The notes under the pieces were generated by a model. It had not been told where the DNA came from and ran no database searches. It was given only the letters and a program-made list of their open reading frames with translations. DNA of 64,000 nucleotides from Diphasiastrum complanatum. Its lineage: Eukaryota; Streptophyta; Lycopodiopsida; Lycopodiales; Lycopodiaceae. The stretch is from assembly GCA_029204225.1 (NCBI GenBank), contig CM055105.1:50282745-50346744 (forward strand), in the 5' to 3' direction. Below are positions 42,586 to 54,027 of this stretch, piece after piece (positions within the stretch are counted from its first letter, which is position 1; every line of letters begins with the position of its first letter). The translations under genes and the position numbers were made by a program.

Positions 42586-45500
42586 GTGGACGAAGGTGCA
42601 TTCATGGTCAAAGATCAAAGTGCATTTTTGGATGATTCATGGTTTTTTGATTCTAGAGCAACTCAACACATGACCAATCAACGTGAGATTTTCAATTCCT
42701 ACACGTCTTATAGCACGAAGAAATTTGTTTATCTTGCTGACAATAGTACTCACACTATTGAAGGTGAAGGTACTGTAAGATTGCGATTCCAGCATGATCA
42801 ATTCAAACTACTATCAAAGGTCTTATATGTTCCTAAACTCTCTACAAATCTGTTATCAGTAAGTAGAATTACAAATTTAGGTCATAAGGTAAAATTTGAA
42901 TCTGATCAATGCAAAATTATTGATGGGAGTAATAAGATCCTTGCACTCGGCAAGAGGCATGGTTACTTATATAGATTGGCACATTGTTATTCTGAGTCTA
43001 GTCAAGTCTTGAAAACCTCTACTCTAGTCAATAAAGCATTACTATGGCATCATTGCTTAGGACACTTGAATTATGCATATTTTTTGAACGTGTCCAGACA
43101 ATCCATGGTTCTTGTTCTCGACTATCCTTTTGGTAAGGTCGATCTCCAGTTTGTCATAGCTGCATCTTTGGAAAGCAGACTAGGATTCTTTTTAGATCAA
43201 ACCATAGGCATGCAAGATGTTGTTCATACAGATATATGTGGACCTATGCAAACTCCTTCATTGCTAGATGCAAAAATATTTCAATACTTTTAATGACGAA
43301 TTCTCTAGAAGAACAGTTGTTTATTTCATTAAACAAAAATCATAGGCTTTCATCAAATTCAGGTAATTCAAAGAGCATGCTGAGAATCAAACTGGCAAAT
43401 GAATCAAAGCACTGAGGTTAGATAACGGGGAAGAATACATCTCTACCGAATTTAAGGAGAATTGCCTTAACAACGATATTGAGAATAATACATTACCTCC
43501 TATTCACCTCAGTCAAATGGTCTTGCTGAGAGAAAGAACAGAACCTTAGTTGAATCAGCAAAGTGCATGCTATCACATGCGACACTTCCGAAGTCCTTCT
43601 GGGCTGAAGCTGTTTCAACAACAACCTATATTCAGAACAGATGTCCTACTAAAGGTCTCTCAGACAAAACATCATTCGAAGTTTAGACAGGTACCAAACC
43701 TTCTTTATCAAACCCACGAGTTTTTGGATGTACTGCTTTGCACAGATACCTCGTGATCTCAAAAAGAAGTTCGACTTCTAGAGTATCAAATGTATTTTCA
43801 TCAGCTACACTACTTCAGATCAAGCCTACAAGTTGTTCGATCCCATCAAGTCGAAGATCTTCACTAGCCGGGATGTCATCTTCATCAAAGATCAGTTTAT
43901 CGACCTCAAAGAAAAAGTCAATCCCCATGTAGTCGACCTGTCAGATTCTCCTGACATATTAAACTTTCCAGTTCCTCAGTCAACTATTCCCATTGAAGGT
44001 CCAAGCTCTTCTACTTTTGATGAACAATAAATCAATGACGAATCAGAAGATGATGATATTGCAGTTCAACAACTACAATATGATGGAAATGATCAACTTC
44101 CTCTATTACCCCTTCAAGAACAAGAAAACCACCTAACCGGTATATCGACAAGTCTGCAGCCTACCTTGTTTAGAAACCGACGTCTGACCAAGCTCAGTCA
44201 GCTTGATTTAGATCTCTAGAAAGAAGCTATAGATAAAGGGTATTCATTTCTTATCAAGAACTAGACATGGATAATTGTCGAATTACTTGCTAGCAGAAAC
44301 GTAGTTGATTGCAAATGGATTTTCAAAGTCAAGTACAATGGAGATGGAAGCATCAATAGGAGAAAGACACGACTTGTTACCGAAGGATTTTTTCAGATAT
44401 ACAACGTCGATTACACTGAGACCGTTAGTCCAGTAGTCAAGCATTCTTCTATTTGACTTTTGCTATCATTTGCCGCTACAACAGATTTAGAAATACATCA
44501 AATGGATGTACAAACAACATATCTCAATGGAGTTATCGAAGAAGACATTTACATGGTGCAACCCGAAGACTATATTATCGAGGGTAAACACAATCATGTG
44601 TGTAAACTCCATAAGGCACTTTATGACTTGAAGCAATCTGTTCGAGCATGATTTCAAAGGATCAATACTTTGCTTATTGATCACGGCTACACACCTAGCT
44701 CTTCATATTCAAATATTTACTTCAAAGCAGTGCAGCAGCCTTTTATCATTATCACTTTATACGTGGATGATACATTGCTTTTCAACAACAGTACCGATCT
44801 GATAAAAGAGGCCAAGACAATGCTATCTTTCGAATTCGACATGACCGATCTGGGCAAAGCTCATTTCTGCCTTGGTATACAAATCCACAGAGACAGAAAA
44901 CAGAAGTTGGTCTACATTACACAACAGAGGTACATCTACAACATGTTAGTCAGATATAATCTGATTAATCGCAAGTTAGCTCTCTTGCCAATGGAAACAG
45001 GTCTCAAATTGTCAAAGAACCAATGTCCCCAAACAATTCATGAGAAGCAACAGATGCGTGAGTATCCTTACCATTCTATTATAGGATCTCTTATGTACGC
45101 CATGATCTGTATCAGGCCAGATATAGCTTTTGCAGTCAGCTCTCTCAATCAGTTTATGACTAATCTTGGTGTAACACATTGGAAGGCGCTTATCAGGGTC
45201 ATGAGATATCTTTGAGCTACTATGGACTTTTGCGTTTGTTATGGAGCAGTCGACAACGACAAACTCAATTTACTTAGTGAGTTACACAGATGCAAGTTGG
45301 CCAGGAGATGTAGACACTCGTAAATCCACTTCCGAGTTTACATTCTTCCTCAACAATGGTCCAATTTCTTGGAATAGTCGCAAGCAATCTTCAATAGCTC
45401 TATCTTCCACTGAATTAGAGTATATCGTAGCCTCTCAAGCTACAAAGAAAGCAATTTAGTTGAGGAACTTACTCTCAGATATCGGTCTGAATCAATAGGC

Positions 45501-45700
45501 TCCGACGACATTATTTTGTGATAATCAAAGTGCCATTGCTTTATCAGCCAACCCTAGATTTCATTCTAGGAGTAAGCACATTGAACTGAAGTATCATTTC
45601 ATCAAAAGCAAAGTTCTCAACAAAGAAGTCATGGAACACAAGATATGACAGCAGATATTTTAACCAAAGCATTAAGTTTGGAAGCACATAGAAGAGTCTG
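42586..45700 (+). pseudogene. Second Copia element pol: protease, integrase, RT, RNase H
   Basis: 42586-43293 is open and carries the protease region (SWFFDSRATQHMTNQ, where the usual D-S-G reads D-S-R) and the GAG-pre-integrase motif LWHHCLGHLN. The integrase core follows in broken frames (VVHTDICGPM near 43220, a degraded DNGEEY near 43420, PQSNGLAERKN near 43510). RT is at 44250-45215 with QMDVQTTYLNGVIEEDIYMVQP and FIIITLYVDDTLLFNNS. RNase H is at 45241-45660, with ALSSTELEYIVASQATKKAI and a degenerate end TADILTKAL. Many stops and shifts make it dead. Order and family are those of Ty1/Copia. The minus-strand copy at 22412-23620 is a close relative. Confidence 0.85.
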
Positions 45701-45753
45701 TGTAGAACTAAGTTTGAAGGTCAAGACATTCAGGGATTTAGATTAGGAGAGAG

Positions 45754-46521
45754 TGTTGGATTATTCTCCTTCTTACTAATTGACTAATCGGTTTTAATCC
45801 TCATCCATTGTTTATCCAGTTCTGCGGATTTTTTCGTGTCTTTACACAGTCTGCAGATTTATAAGTGTTTTTAAACAGTCTGCAAAAATACACGGAGTTT
45901 GACAACAGTGTCACATTTGCTCTCTCTACAATCCAGACTGTGTCGCCTGTTAGGAATTACGAGTAAATATGCAGACCCGCATTTTTCAAAGTGTCTCAAA
46001 TGTTAAGAAAATGACTCTGGCAAAGTGTGGGGCTACCCTAAATGAGATTTAAGGACACTGTCGGGTTTTTCGCAAAAAGCCGACACGGCCAATTTTCACC
46101 GCTTATCAACAATCAAGTTCTGAGAAGGAACTGGATGAATGCCAGCAGACACTAGCCAACTGGCAATCGCATTTGACGACCTAATTACTTAGTATAAATA
46201 AGTTGTTCATAACTCTTTTCAAGTTCAAAAGCAGCGAATCAACATTGTAAATTGTGAAGGAGTTGAGTGTTATTACACGACGCTTTCTGCGCTCTTATCA
46301 AGCAGATCATTCACAATCAGAAAGTATTGTTGTTAGCTCTCTATCAAGCTTTTAAGCTTGAACTCTCTTGAGCATTCTAGCTCAGTCTTTTAAAGATTTA
46401 TTTTATTGCTAAAGACTGAACGTGATTTTCATCACTATTGCTTTGTTTAATTTTTGGTAGGCATAGTCATGCATTGGAAGTAGGAAGTTTCTGCTTTACA
46501 TTATCTATCCTATTTCCGACA
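45754..46521 (+). repeat. 3' LTR of the second Copia element
   Basis: 768 bp, TGTTGGATTATTCTCC...CTATTTCCGACA, preceded by a purine tract GATTAGGAGAGAG. It lacks a block near TTTATTTTATTGC that the 5' LTR (36368-36936) holds. Confidence 0.85.
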
Positions 46522-48219
46522 AGAATTAGTAAGCTGGTTTGATGTCTCCATGTGGTGCAAAATAAGAGTATAGATAACAATGCCTTTATGAATAAGTTGG
46601 GAGATCCTAGTCGAGTACCTAGTTGTAGACGTAGAATCAAACACAAACATTGCCTCCCAAAAATATTTTAAATGGAAATGTAATGATTGATTGAACCTTG
46701 AGCATAAGCCGTTTAATAGAGCCAATGTGCTTCCAACACAAGAAAGCCTTTTGTCTCTCTAGATATAAAAGACGTGTTTAAATGTGTCATTTGGAGTGGA
46801 ATGCATCATTTTTGCAATAAAAGTTAAGAGGTATCATGAGAGAAAAGCTCCATTCTTCTATTTTGAATATGATTTTGTAGTCAGCGGGATCCTGAATGTT
46901 TTGCATAAGTAGTCCATGCCATCAAGTGAAGCAAAATGGTTGTATTAACGGGAAATTTTGATCATTGCAATCATGGGAACTTATGATCCATAAGCATACT
47001 GATTTATTCTTCTTTCTTTTACATAACTTTTATTACATTGGATTAATTCATTGCTACCTACTGTTTCCCATCTAGCATGATTAGATGTCCTTAGAAATAC
47101 TCTAACTTTCTAATCAGAAAAAAAATATGGAACTAACATAGGCTGGTGAAATTCAGGAGTCACATCTATCAAATCTGAATTACATTAGGTTGATTTTAAT
47201 TTTTGAGTTTCTTAAAGTTGCAAATCTTCTTGCCATTTCTGCAACATTTTGCCTCCACATCATAAACCCTTCGATAAAAATCGGGAAAGTGACACAAATT
47301 CAACAAGAAAATAAAGCAAGAGGACGAAGTCATAGAAGTCATTGTGCAAGAATGATTGGTTGGAGCTATATGTCAGCCTGAGCTGGTCTTCACAAGACTA
47401 CCCGCAAGCCTCATCTTTCATCCCTCCACCCCTTAAGTGAGAGTGTGAGCATAGTGTCATGCATTGTCATACCTATGATTTTGAGGCCTGCTCTTGACCT
47501 GTGCCGCCAGCTCAGGCAGGAATTGAGCTCCATCCTGTCGTAGGTCTCCACCTTATCTGACTTTGACCATCTCCCCCAACTCCTAGGAGTGTCTCACCTG
47601 ATTTGAGCTACTTGATTTCTTGACTTTCACTTAGTACATGAGACTAAACGATCATATGGGGATACACAACAAGATAAAACATAGACCTCACATTCTAACA
47701 AAAATGCTGTCTTGCTAGAAAGAAACAAGGATCAACCTTGAGACACAAACAATGACCGAAGACACTCTTTTCCAACTTGGTGATAAGCATTTAACCTTTA
47801 ATAGCCAATGTTACTCGATCCTAATAATTGAAGTCTCTAAGAAACTGATGATTGTTTTTCTCCAGATTTTGAAGAGCATTCTTTGGGTTTTGCTCCCAAA
47901 AAACTATAAACAATTTCGAAACGTTATATGCATATGTCCAACAAAAGCCCAGTTTCAAGTATATTGCAGCAAAGATTTGCATCCTAGTGTGTAGGAAACT
48001 AGAGCATTTGATATACATGCCTTTAAAGTCCAGGTTCCCTACATTTTAAAGCAATATTGCATTCTCTTCCCCTATCTAGGTTCCATGCAGTGTGACAAGC
48101 TCAAAGTTCATCTCTCAGCTCGAATAACCCCTCTGAAGTCCATACATCCATTAATGTTCCCACAACATCAAGGATGCCTCAATAGTTAGGTCAAATCTTG
48201 CTGAACAAAAGGCTTCTGG
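46522..48219. other. Gene-free region between Copia cluster and PPR gene
   Basis: No coding or repeat signal that I can name. The part from about 48000 to 48219 is probably the 3' UTR of the minus-strand PPR gene. Confidence 0.4.
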
Positions 48220-50892
48220 TTACCAGTAATCACCACAAGAACAGACACCATCCCTAAAGTGATGAAAACGGTTTGCATCACGTTCAATTATTTCTCTCCC
48301 TGAGAGCTTAGATATCATTTTGGCAAATGTGTGACAATCTGCGCATGTTCTCAAATTCTTAACAATGCGGATGGGGACTCCTGGTGGTAAATTGATGAGG
48401 CCAAAAGTAAGCGCCAACTTCTCACTATGAGCACTCAGAAGGTGTGCTTTCTTATGATCAGGCACATCATACAGCACGCAGCTCAAGTCTGGTTCATATC
48501 CGAACTGGTCTTTGATTCTTCCAATCAATGTGTGTAGCGTGGCATAAATCCTCTTTTTTTGTGGGTGGTCTTTATCTTCAACAACAAATCTGTGCATTTG
48601 ATTGTTGAACTCAATCCAAGTGCATCCTGGTATCTTCCTTATGCCTGCAGTTTTCATAGTCTTTCTTATCTCCAAGCTGTCTACCCACCGTCCAGCCACA
48701 GCATAAATGTTTGCCATCAGGACATATGCAGCATCATTGGAAGGTTCCAGCTTCAGAATGGAATCAAAAGATCGCCTTGCCAGCTCCACATTGCCATGTG
48801 TTTTACATGCAGCAAGGACAGACATCCAAATATCAGCACTAGGTACTATTGGCATCTTAATGACAAATTTTTCTGCCTCAGAAAGGCTTCCTCTCCGACT
48901 CAGTAAATCGACCATGCAGCCATAATGTTGTAGTTCTGGTCTAATGCCATGATCATCCAACATGGAATGGAAAAGGTCAAAACCTTCATGCGTCAGGTTT
49001 GCATGACTGCATGCAGATAACAGAGAAACAAAGGTGGCAGAGTCAGGCTTTATGCCTTCACGCTGCATTTCTTTATAGAGCTGGAGAGCTTCCTTACCTA
49101 GGCCATGCTGCGCATGTCCTGAAATCATAGCATTCCATGATACAACATTTCTTACTGGCAACTTAATTAACACTTTATTAGCTTCATTTAAATCCCCACA
49201 CTTTGAATACATGTCAACAAGAGCGCTGCCAACAAAGACATTTGTCTCAAGCCCACATTTGATTATTTGTGCATGAATCCGCTTGCCTTGATCTATTGCA
49301 GCTATGCTGCCACATGCTTTTAGGATGCTCAAGTATGTAGCATCATTTGGTTTCATGTCTTCCTGCTGCATAAGCTCAAAAAGGTGAAGGGCCTGTTCGC
49401 CAAGCCCTTGCTGAGCATAGCCAGCAATCATTGCATTCCATGAAACAACGTCCTTTGCTGGTAACCTATCAAAGACTTTCCGAGCTTCATCTATACTCCC
49501 ACATTTGGCATACATGTCCACAAGACCATTTCCAACAAACACGCTTCCTTCAAGTCCCCTTTCGATGACTTGAGTATGGATTAGCTTACCTTCATCTATG
49601 TCTGGTATGCTGGCGCATGCTTGCAGGATGCAGACATATGTCACACTATCTGGTTGTATGTGATCACTTTTCATTTCTCTGAACAAATTAAGAGCCTCCT
49701 TACTGTCTCCATGCTTCGCATATCCTGCAATCATTACATTCCATAAGACAACATCTCTTGCTGGAAATTTATTGAATACGTGGCGTGCATCAACAAGGCT
49801 CCCACAGTTGGAATACATATCAACAAGTGTGCTCCCAACAAAAAGATCTGACTCAAGTCCAGCATCAATTATCTGAGCATGAATTTGCTTTGCCTGGTCT
49901 ATGGCACTAATGCTACAACAAGCTTTTAATATGCTTACAAAAGTAACGCGATTTGGCCTGATTCCCTCCTTTTGCAAATATTCAAAAAGTTGAAGGGCCT
50001 TTTCACTGAACCCGTGTTGGGCATATCCTGCTATCATAGCATTCCACGATACCAAGTCCTTGTGTGGCATTGTTTCAAACACTTGGTGTGCAGTCTCTAG
50101 GCTCCCACACTTGGCATACATGTCAATGAGAGTGTTTCCGATAAAAATATTCGATTCAAGCCCGCACTCAACAATGTGGACATGAATTAGCTTACCCTTA
50201 GCTATGGCACCTAGGATGCCACAAGCTTTAAGGGCACTAACATATGTAAAAGCATCCGCCTGTATGCCTTCTTGTCGCATTTGATCCAAAAGATGAAGAG
50301 CTTCCTCACCAAATCCATTCTGGGTATATCCGGAGATCATTGCATTCCAAGATATAATATCTTTTGCCCGTAATTGATCAAAGACTCTTCTTGCCTCATC
50401 CAAGCTTCCACATTTTGCATACATGTCAATGAGTGTATTACTGACATGCACACTTGAATCATATCCAGCTTTCACTACATCTGCATGAATAATTCTTCCC
50501 TGTGGCAGTGCTTCAGGGCTTGCACAGGCTTTAAGAACAGCAACGTAAGCATAGTCATTTGGCTTCACATTTGACTGCAACATGGCGTGATAGAGCTTGA
50601 TTGCTTGCTCACACTGTTGATGTTTTACATGTGCTGAAATGATAGCTGTCCACATGTGTAGATCAGGTCTGCAGAATTTTAAATATACTTCATTTGCTTC
50701 CATCAAACTTCCACATAGTGAAAATAGCCGAATGAGATGAAATGCCAGAAAAGTGTTTGAATCGAGACCACTTCTGATCATAAGTGAATACACTTGCCTG
50801 GAAGCTGACAGGTCTTTTGTCTTCATGCAGCGCTGCAAAAGACTGTATACCCTCCTAGTAGAAATGCTAGCTGAGCTATGTTCCATAACCAT
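48220..50892 (-). CDS. DYW-type PPR protein, organelle RNA editing factor
   Basis: 890 residues from the ATG at 50892; the frame is open 10 codons further upstream but has no ATG there before a stop. About 20 PPR motifs in P-L-S triplets run from residue about 15 to 690 (e.g. NTLIDMYAKCGSLDEARRVF, VVSWNAMIAGYAQ), followed by E and E+ motifs (residues about 690-770, with PGCTWIE) and a complete DYW domain. The deaminase signature is intact: zinc/catalytic HSEKLA, CADCH, and the C-terminal CSCGDYW. Such proteins bind one or a few mitochondrial or chloroplast transcripts, one base per motif, and convert a C to U beside the site. No introns. I see no strong N-terminal targeting signal, although the first 15 residues are Ser-rich. 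It looks intact. The motif uniformity is typical of seed-free plants. Confidence 0.95.
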   Translation of the reverse strand: MVMEHSSASISTRRVYSLLQRCMKTKDLSASRQVYSLMIRSGLDSNTFLAFHLIRLFSLCGSLMEANEVYLKFCRPDLHMWTAIISAHVKHQQCEQAIKLYHAMLQSNVKPNDYAYVAVLKACASPEALPQGRIIHADVVKAGYDSSVHVSNTLIDMYAKCGSLDEARRVFDQLRAKDIISWNAMISGYTQNGFGEEALHLLDQMRQEGIQADAFTYVSALKACGILGAIAKGKLIHVHIVECGLESNIFIGNTLIDMYAKCGSLETAHQVFETMPHKDLVSWNAMIAGYAQHGFSEKALQLFEYLQKEGIRPNRVTFVSILKACCSISAIDQAKQIHAQIIDAGLESDLFVGSTLVDMYSNCGSLVDARHVFNKFPARDVVLWNVMIAGYAKHGDSKEALNLFREMKSDHIQPDSVTYVCILQACASIPDIDEGKLIHTQVIERGLEGSVFVGNGLVDMYAKCGSIDEARKVFDRLPAKDVVSWNAMIAGYAQQGLGEQALHLFELMQQEDMKPNDATYLSILKACGSIAAIDQGKRIHAQIIKCGLETNVFVGSALVDMYSKCGDLNEANKVLIKLPVRNVVSWNAMISGHAQHGLGKEALQLYKEMQREGIKPDSATFVSLLSACSHANLTHEGFDLFHSMLDDHGIRPELQHYGCMVDLLSRRGSLSEAEKFVIKMPIVPSADIWMSVLAACKTHGNVELARRSFDSILKLEPSNDAAYVLMANIYAVAGRWVDSLEIRKTMKTAGIRKIPGCTWIEFNNQMHRFVVEDKDHPQKKRIYATLHTLIGRIKDQFGYEPDLSCVLYDVPDHKKAHLLSAHSEKLALTFGLINLPPGVPIRIVKNLRTCADCHTFAKMISKLSGREIIERDANRFHHFRDGVCSCGDYW

Positions 50893-52992
50893 ATTTGGCG
50901 CCGCGATATAGAAGACAGGCAAAAGAGAGAACTAATTTGGATTTTAAAGTGGCATAAAAGAATTATCATAATAGCAGTTCTTTAATTGCTGTCACAGGGC
51001 AGTATCACCAACTCACGCTGCTCACTGAAATCCATGCATAGCTATAAAAGTTTGCCCTAGCCATTGCCAGAATCAAACACGGAGAATTTATTGCTTAACT
51101 GGCATGCAGAAAACTGATCAGAAAACATTCTGAAAACTAAAAGCAGCAACCACTTTCGATTTCGAAATTCAAATCCTCTAGAAACCTGCTATCCGAAACC
51201 CTACTACCATTTTCATTGTCCTCTAGTTAAACAAGTACCTGAAAATTTGAGTGGATAACAACAGCATTTGAATATGCTCGGGCAGTAATCAGACCAAATA
51301 AGCAAAATGTGTATCTGTCTTTCTCGCAAAGAAGAAACTGATTTGGAATTTGTACTGTTGCCTGCAACCACAACAAAGGCTAAATAATTGGTAATGCTCG
51401 TCGGAAATTGGCTTCCATCACTATGTGCTAACACGTTTGTGATCAAATTTGAGCATCATCAGCACAGCCATTTTGGTAACATCATCCTTTTTCCCTGCTG
51501 ATCGTCGCCATCTCTCCTGAAACTAAACTCTCCTTCGCCGTCGCCTTCGAAAGACGGAAGCAATGTAGCCAACGTGTGAAAAGGGTTCGGTGCTTTTGTG
51601 AGCTCACTTAATACATTTTTTGAAGGAAGGTTTTTTTTTAATTTTTAACTTTTATATAAATTTAAATATTTTAATCATTTTTACTAGTTGATCCCAAAGG
51701 GGATGAGTTGAGTAAAGTTGTTTAGAGATGAAGCATAACCCGGCCCGGGTCATGCAAGATCGAGCAACCCGTTCTCTCCAAAACCGGTTGCCAAGTTGGC
51801 CACGCCATGCTCTTCCTCCTCCTAGGTTTTCAAACCCACAAGAGGTCACGTTGGACGCAACGCAGGTCAGAAACACAAGGCCATTGTAGGTCAGTAGGAG
51901 CACGTAGGTGTAGGTCATCACGGGTTAAGATACAAGGTTGCACAGGCAAATATGATGGTGGATCTAAGTGTCAGAACAACCCAGTCAACTCGTCCTCATC
52001 TCTACGTCATGCACGGGCCGGGCTCTGCATGTGAAGAGCCCCTTGTGGCGTGGTCAGAGAAGGAGCACGATTAAACTCAGAAAGATGCGTAGAGATATCT
52101 ACGGAGCTTGCTCCAAAGATTGTACACAAATGGCTTGGCCTATGTTGTAAATATCGATTACTTGCATAAATATAGTATTGACAATAAGAAAGGTTTTTTT
52201 TAATGGAATAAAACACACAATATTATGCAAAAAACATACCATAAGAGTCAATCTTAGCTAAATGTTAGGCCTCTACAGTGAAAAAAAAGGCACGGGTTTG
52301 TGGCATGGGTGTGGCATAACTAATCTATCTCTAAAAACCTTTCATGAAATTCTTTTATCTTTGTGTATTTTCAAGGGCTTCTTGAAGCACAAAACCCATT
52401 GGAGAAAACCCAAGGCCTTGGGGCTCCAAAGCTATGAGTATATTCTTTTGCTACTTTTTAAAACGACATACAAGTAATTTTGTGGATTGTAAACGACAAA
52501 ATTTTTTATGCTGAGAAAGTGCCTTGGCCCTTGCAAGCACATAAGCCCTAGGCAATGCATACCTAGAGGAAAGCACTATCCATAATCTTTGTACCTTGAA
52601 AATTCAAACAAGATAAATTGCATATGATACAAAAAATTCCTATGACTAGTTGCATGGCAAGATAAACTTCAATTTAAATTTGGAACAAGCCAAACCCTAG
52701 TGTTGTTGATAAACTATCCAAGCTTCCCAAGCCAAAATGACAAATGACTTTCTTGACAAGAAATTGTTCATAATATATCATTCCTATGAGTCATGGTACA
52801 AGGATTTGATTAGCTATCGATCATCATAAAATTTTTGGTTTATTACAAAAAACTTATAAAAAGAAATTGAGATTGAAATCAATATGTTATAAGCTAGTTA
52901 ATGGATTGCTTTACAAGCTCAACTTAGGATGTCCTCAGGCATTGCCTCATGCCTCACAAAACATCTCATTCTTTGTGCATCTCATGGTAAAA
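50893..52992. other. Gene-free region upstream of the DYW PPR gene
   Basis: The first few hundred bases should be the PPR gene's 5' UTR and promoter. From 51500 to 52260 there are short GC-richer frames without family. Nothing else is supportable. Confidence 0.4.
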
Positions 52993-53121
52993 TTGGCCCT
53001 CATACCTACTGGTAGGTATGCATGCATGCAATTGACTCACAGTCCTTTGCCCTACAGTGGTTTGGTGCACCTAATGGCTCCCTCAGGTTCGGCCAAGGTT
53101 ACGGTCTCATAACAATTGCCT
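52993..53121 (+). repeat. Dispersed repeat, copy A
   Basis: About 130 bp related to 63148-63277 in the same orientation: TTGGCCC(T/A)CATAC, GCATGCATGC, GTCCTTTGCCCTACAGTGGT, AGGTTCGG and GGTCTC(A/G)TAAC are shared. Possibly the end of an unnamed element. Confidence 0.75.
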
Positions 53122-53129
53122 CGAGGTAG

Positions 53130-53930
53130 AGATTGTTGTCATTTGAAGAATTGTGAGAAGCTCTACTTCAAAAAGAGCAGCGGCAGGAGCTAGTGAAGTA
53201 TCATCAACCCAATGATAATGATGGTTAGGCACTGGTAGCTCAAATGAAGGAAGGAAGAGCACTTAAGAAGTGAAAAGCATAATTCGCAAGGATTATGGAT
53301 GAGGTAGAATCATTGAAAAGAGAAAAACGTAAGGGAAGGTGTTTCTATTGTGGCAAGAAGGGCCATTGGAAAAGAGAGTGTCGTAAGTATATGGCAGAAT
53401 CTAACAAGGTAAGCACTAAGTAGTCAAGAAATTTGATTGAGAAAAAAAAGAATGGAAATGAGCATAATCTATTCTTATCAACACTTTCCACTAGTGATTG
53501 TGAAGATCGTCTATGGTATGTAGATTTTGGTGCTACTCGACATATGACTAGGAACAAGGATTGGCTAACGAAGATGACTCCTATATTGTTAGGTGAATCA
53601 GTCTCTCAAGCGAATGATAGAAAGTGTGACATTCAATGCTACAGTGCAAGGGGCAGCAATGATTCAATCACAATCGGACCTTTGGCACGAGCATCTTGGT
53701 CATCGTAATCATAATAGTGTGAGGCTGATGAAAAAGCTAAATATGCTAATTGGCTTACCTACTCTTCATGAATCATAATGATCAACAAACACCGTTTTGT
53801 GAAGGATGCGTTTACAAGAAGTAGCATAGAGAACCATTTAAGCATGGTAGTGATTTAAGTTCAAAAAAACTCTAGAGATCATTCACTTGGATTTCTACGG
53901 TCCTATGAGAACGAATCCATAGGTGGAGCA
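53130..53930 (+). pseudogene. Third Copia relic: gag knuckle, protease, pre-integrase
   Basis: Broken frames give a zinc knuckle CFYCGKKGHWKREC (53342-53383), a protease-like RLWYVDFGATRHMT (family D-S/T-G, here D-F-G), LWHEHLGHRNHNSVRLMKKL (GAG-pre-integrase) and an integrase start (CEGC, IHLDFYGPM). It is unrelated at close range to the two Copia families above. The right end stops near 53940, just before a hairpin. No LTR found. Confidence 0.75.
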
Positions 53931-53947
53931 CACTATTTCATCACCTT

Positions 53948-54027
53948 ACAATGGGGTGAATTCTTTGTCGGAAGAAAGCTATATATACACACGTAGCTTT
54001 CTTCAGACAAAGAATTTACCCCATTGT
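53948..54027. repeat. Foldback hairpin, 34-bp arms
   Basis: Left arm 53948-53981 and right arm 53994-54027 pair at 32 of 34 positions around the 12-base loop TATATACACACG. Arms begin ACAATGGGGT and end GAAGAAAGCTA. Confidence 0.88.

Noticed and set aside
48559-48925. Plus-strand open frames inside the DYW PPR gene
   Set aside because: Antisense shadows of a strongly supported coding frame.
50893-50922. Ten extra codons at the N-terminus of the DYW PPR protein
   Set aside because: They would need a TTG start; the first ATG is at 50892.
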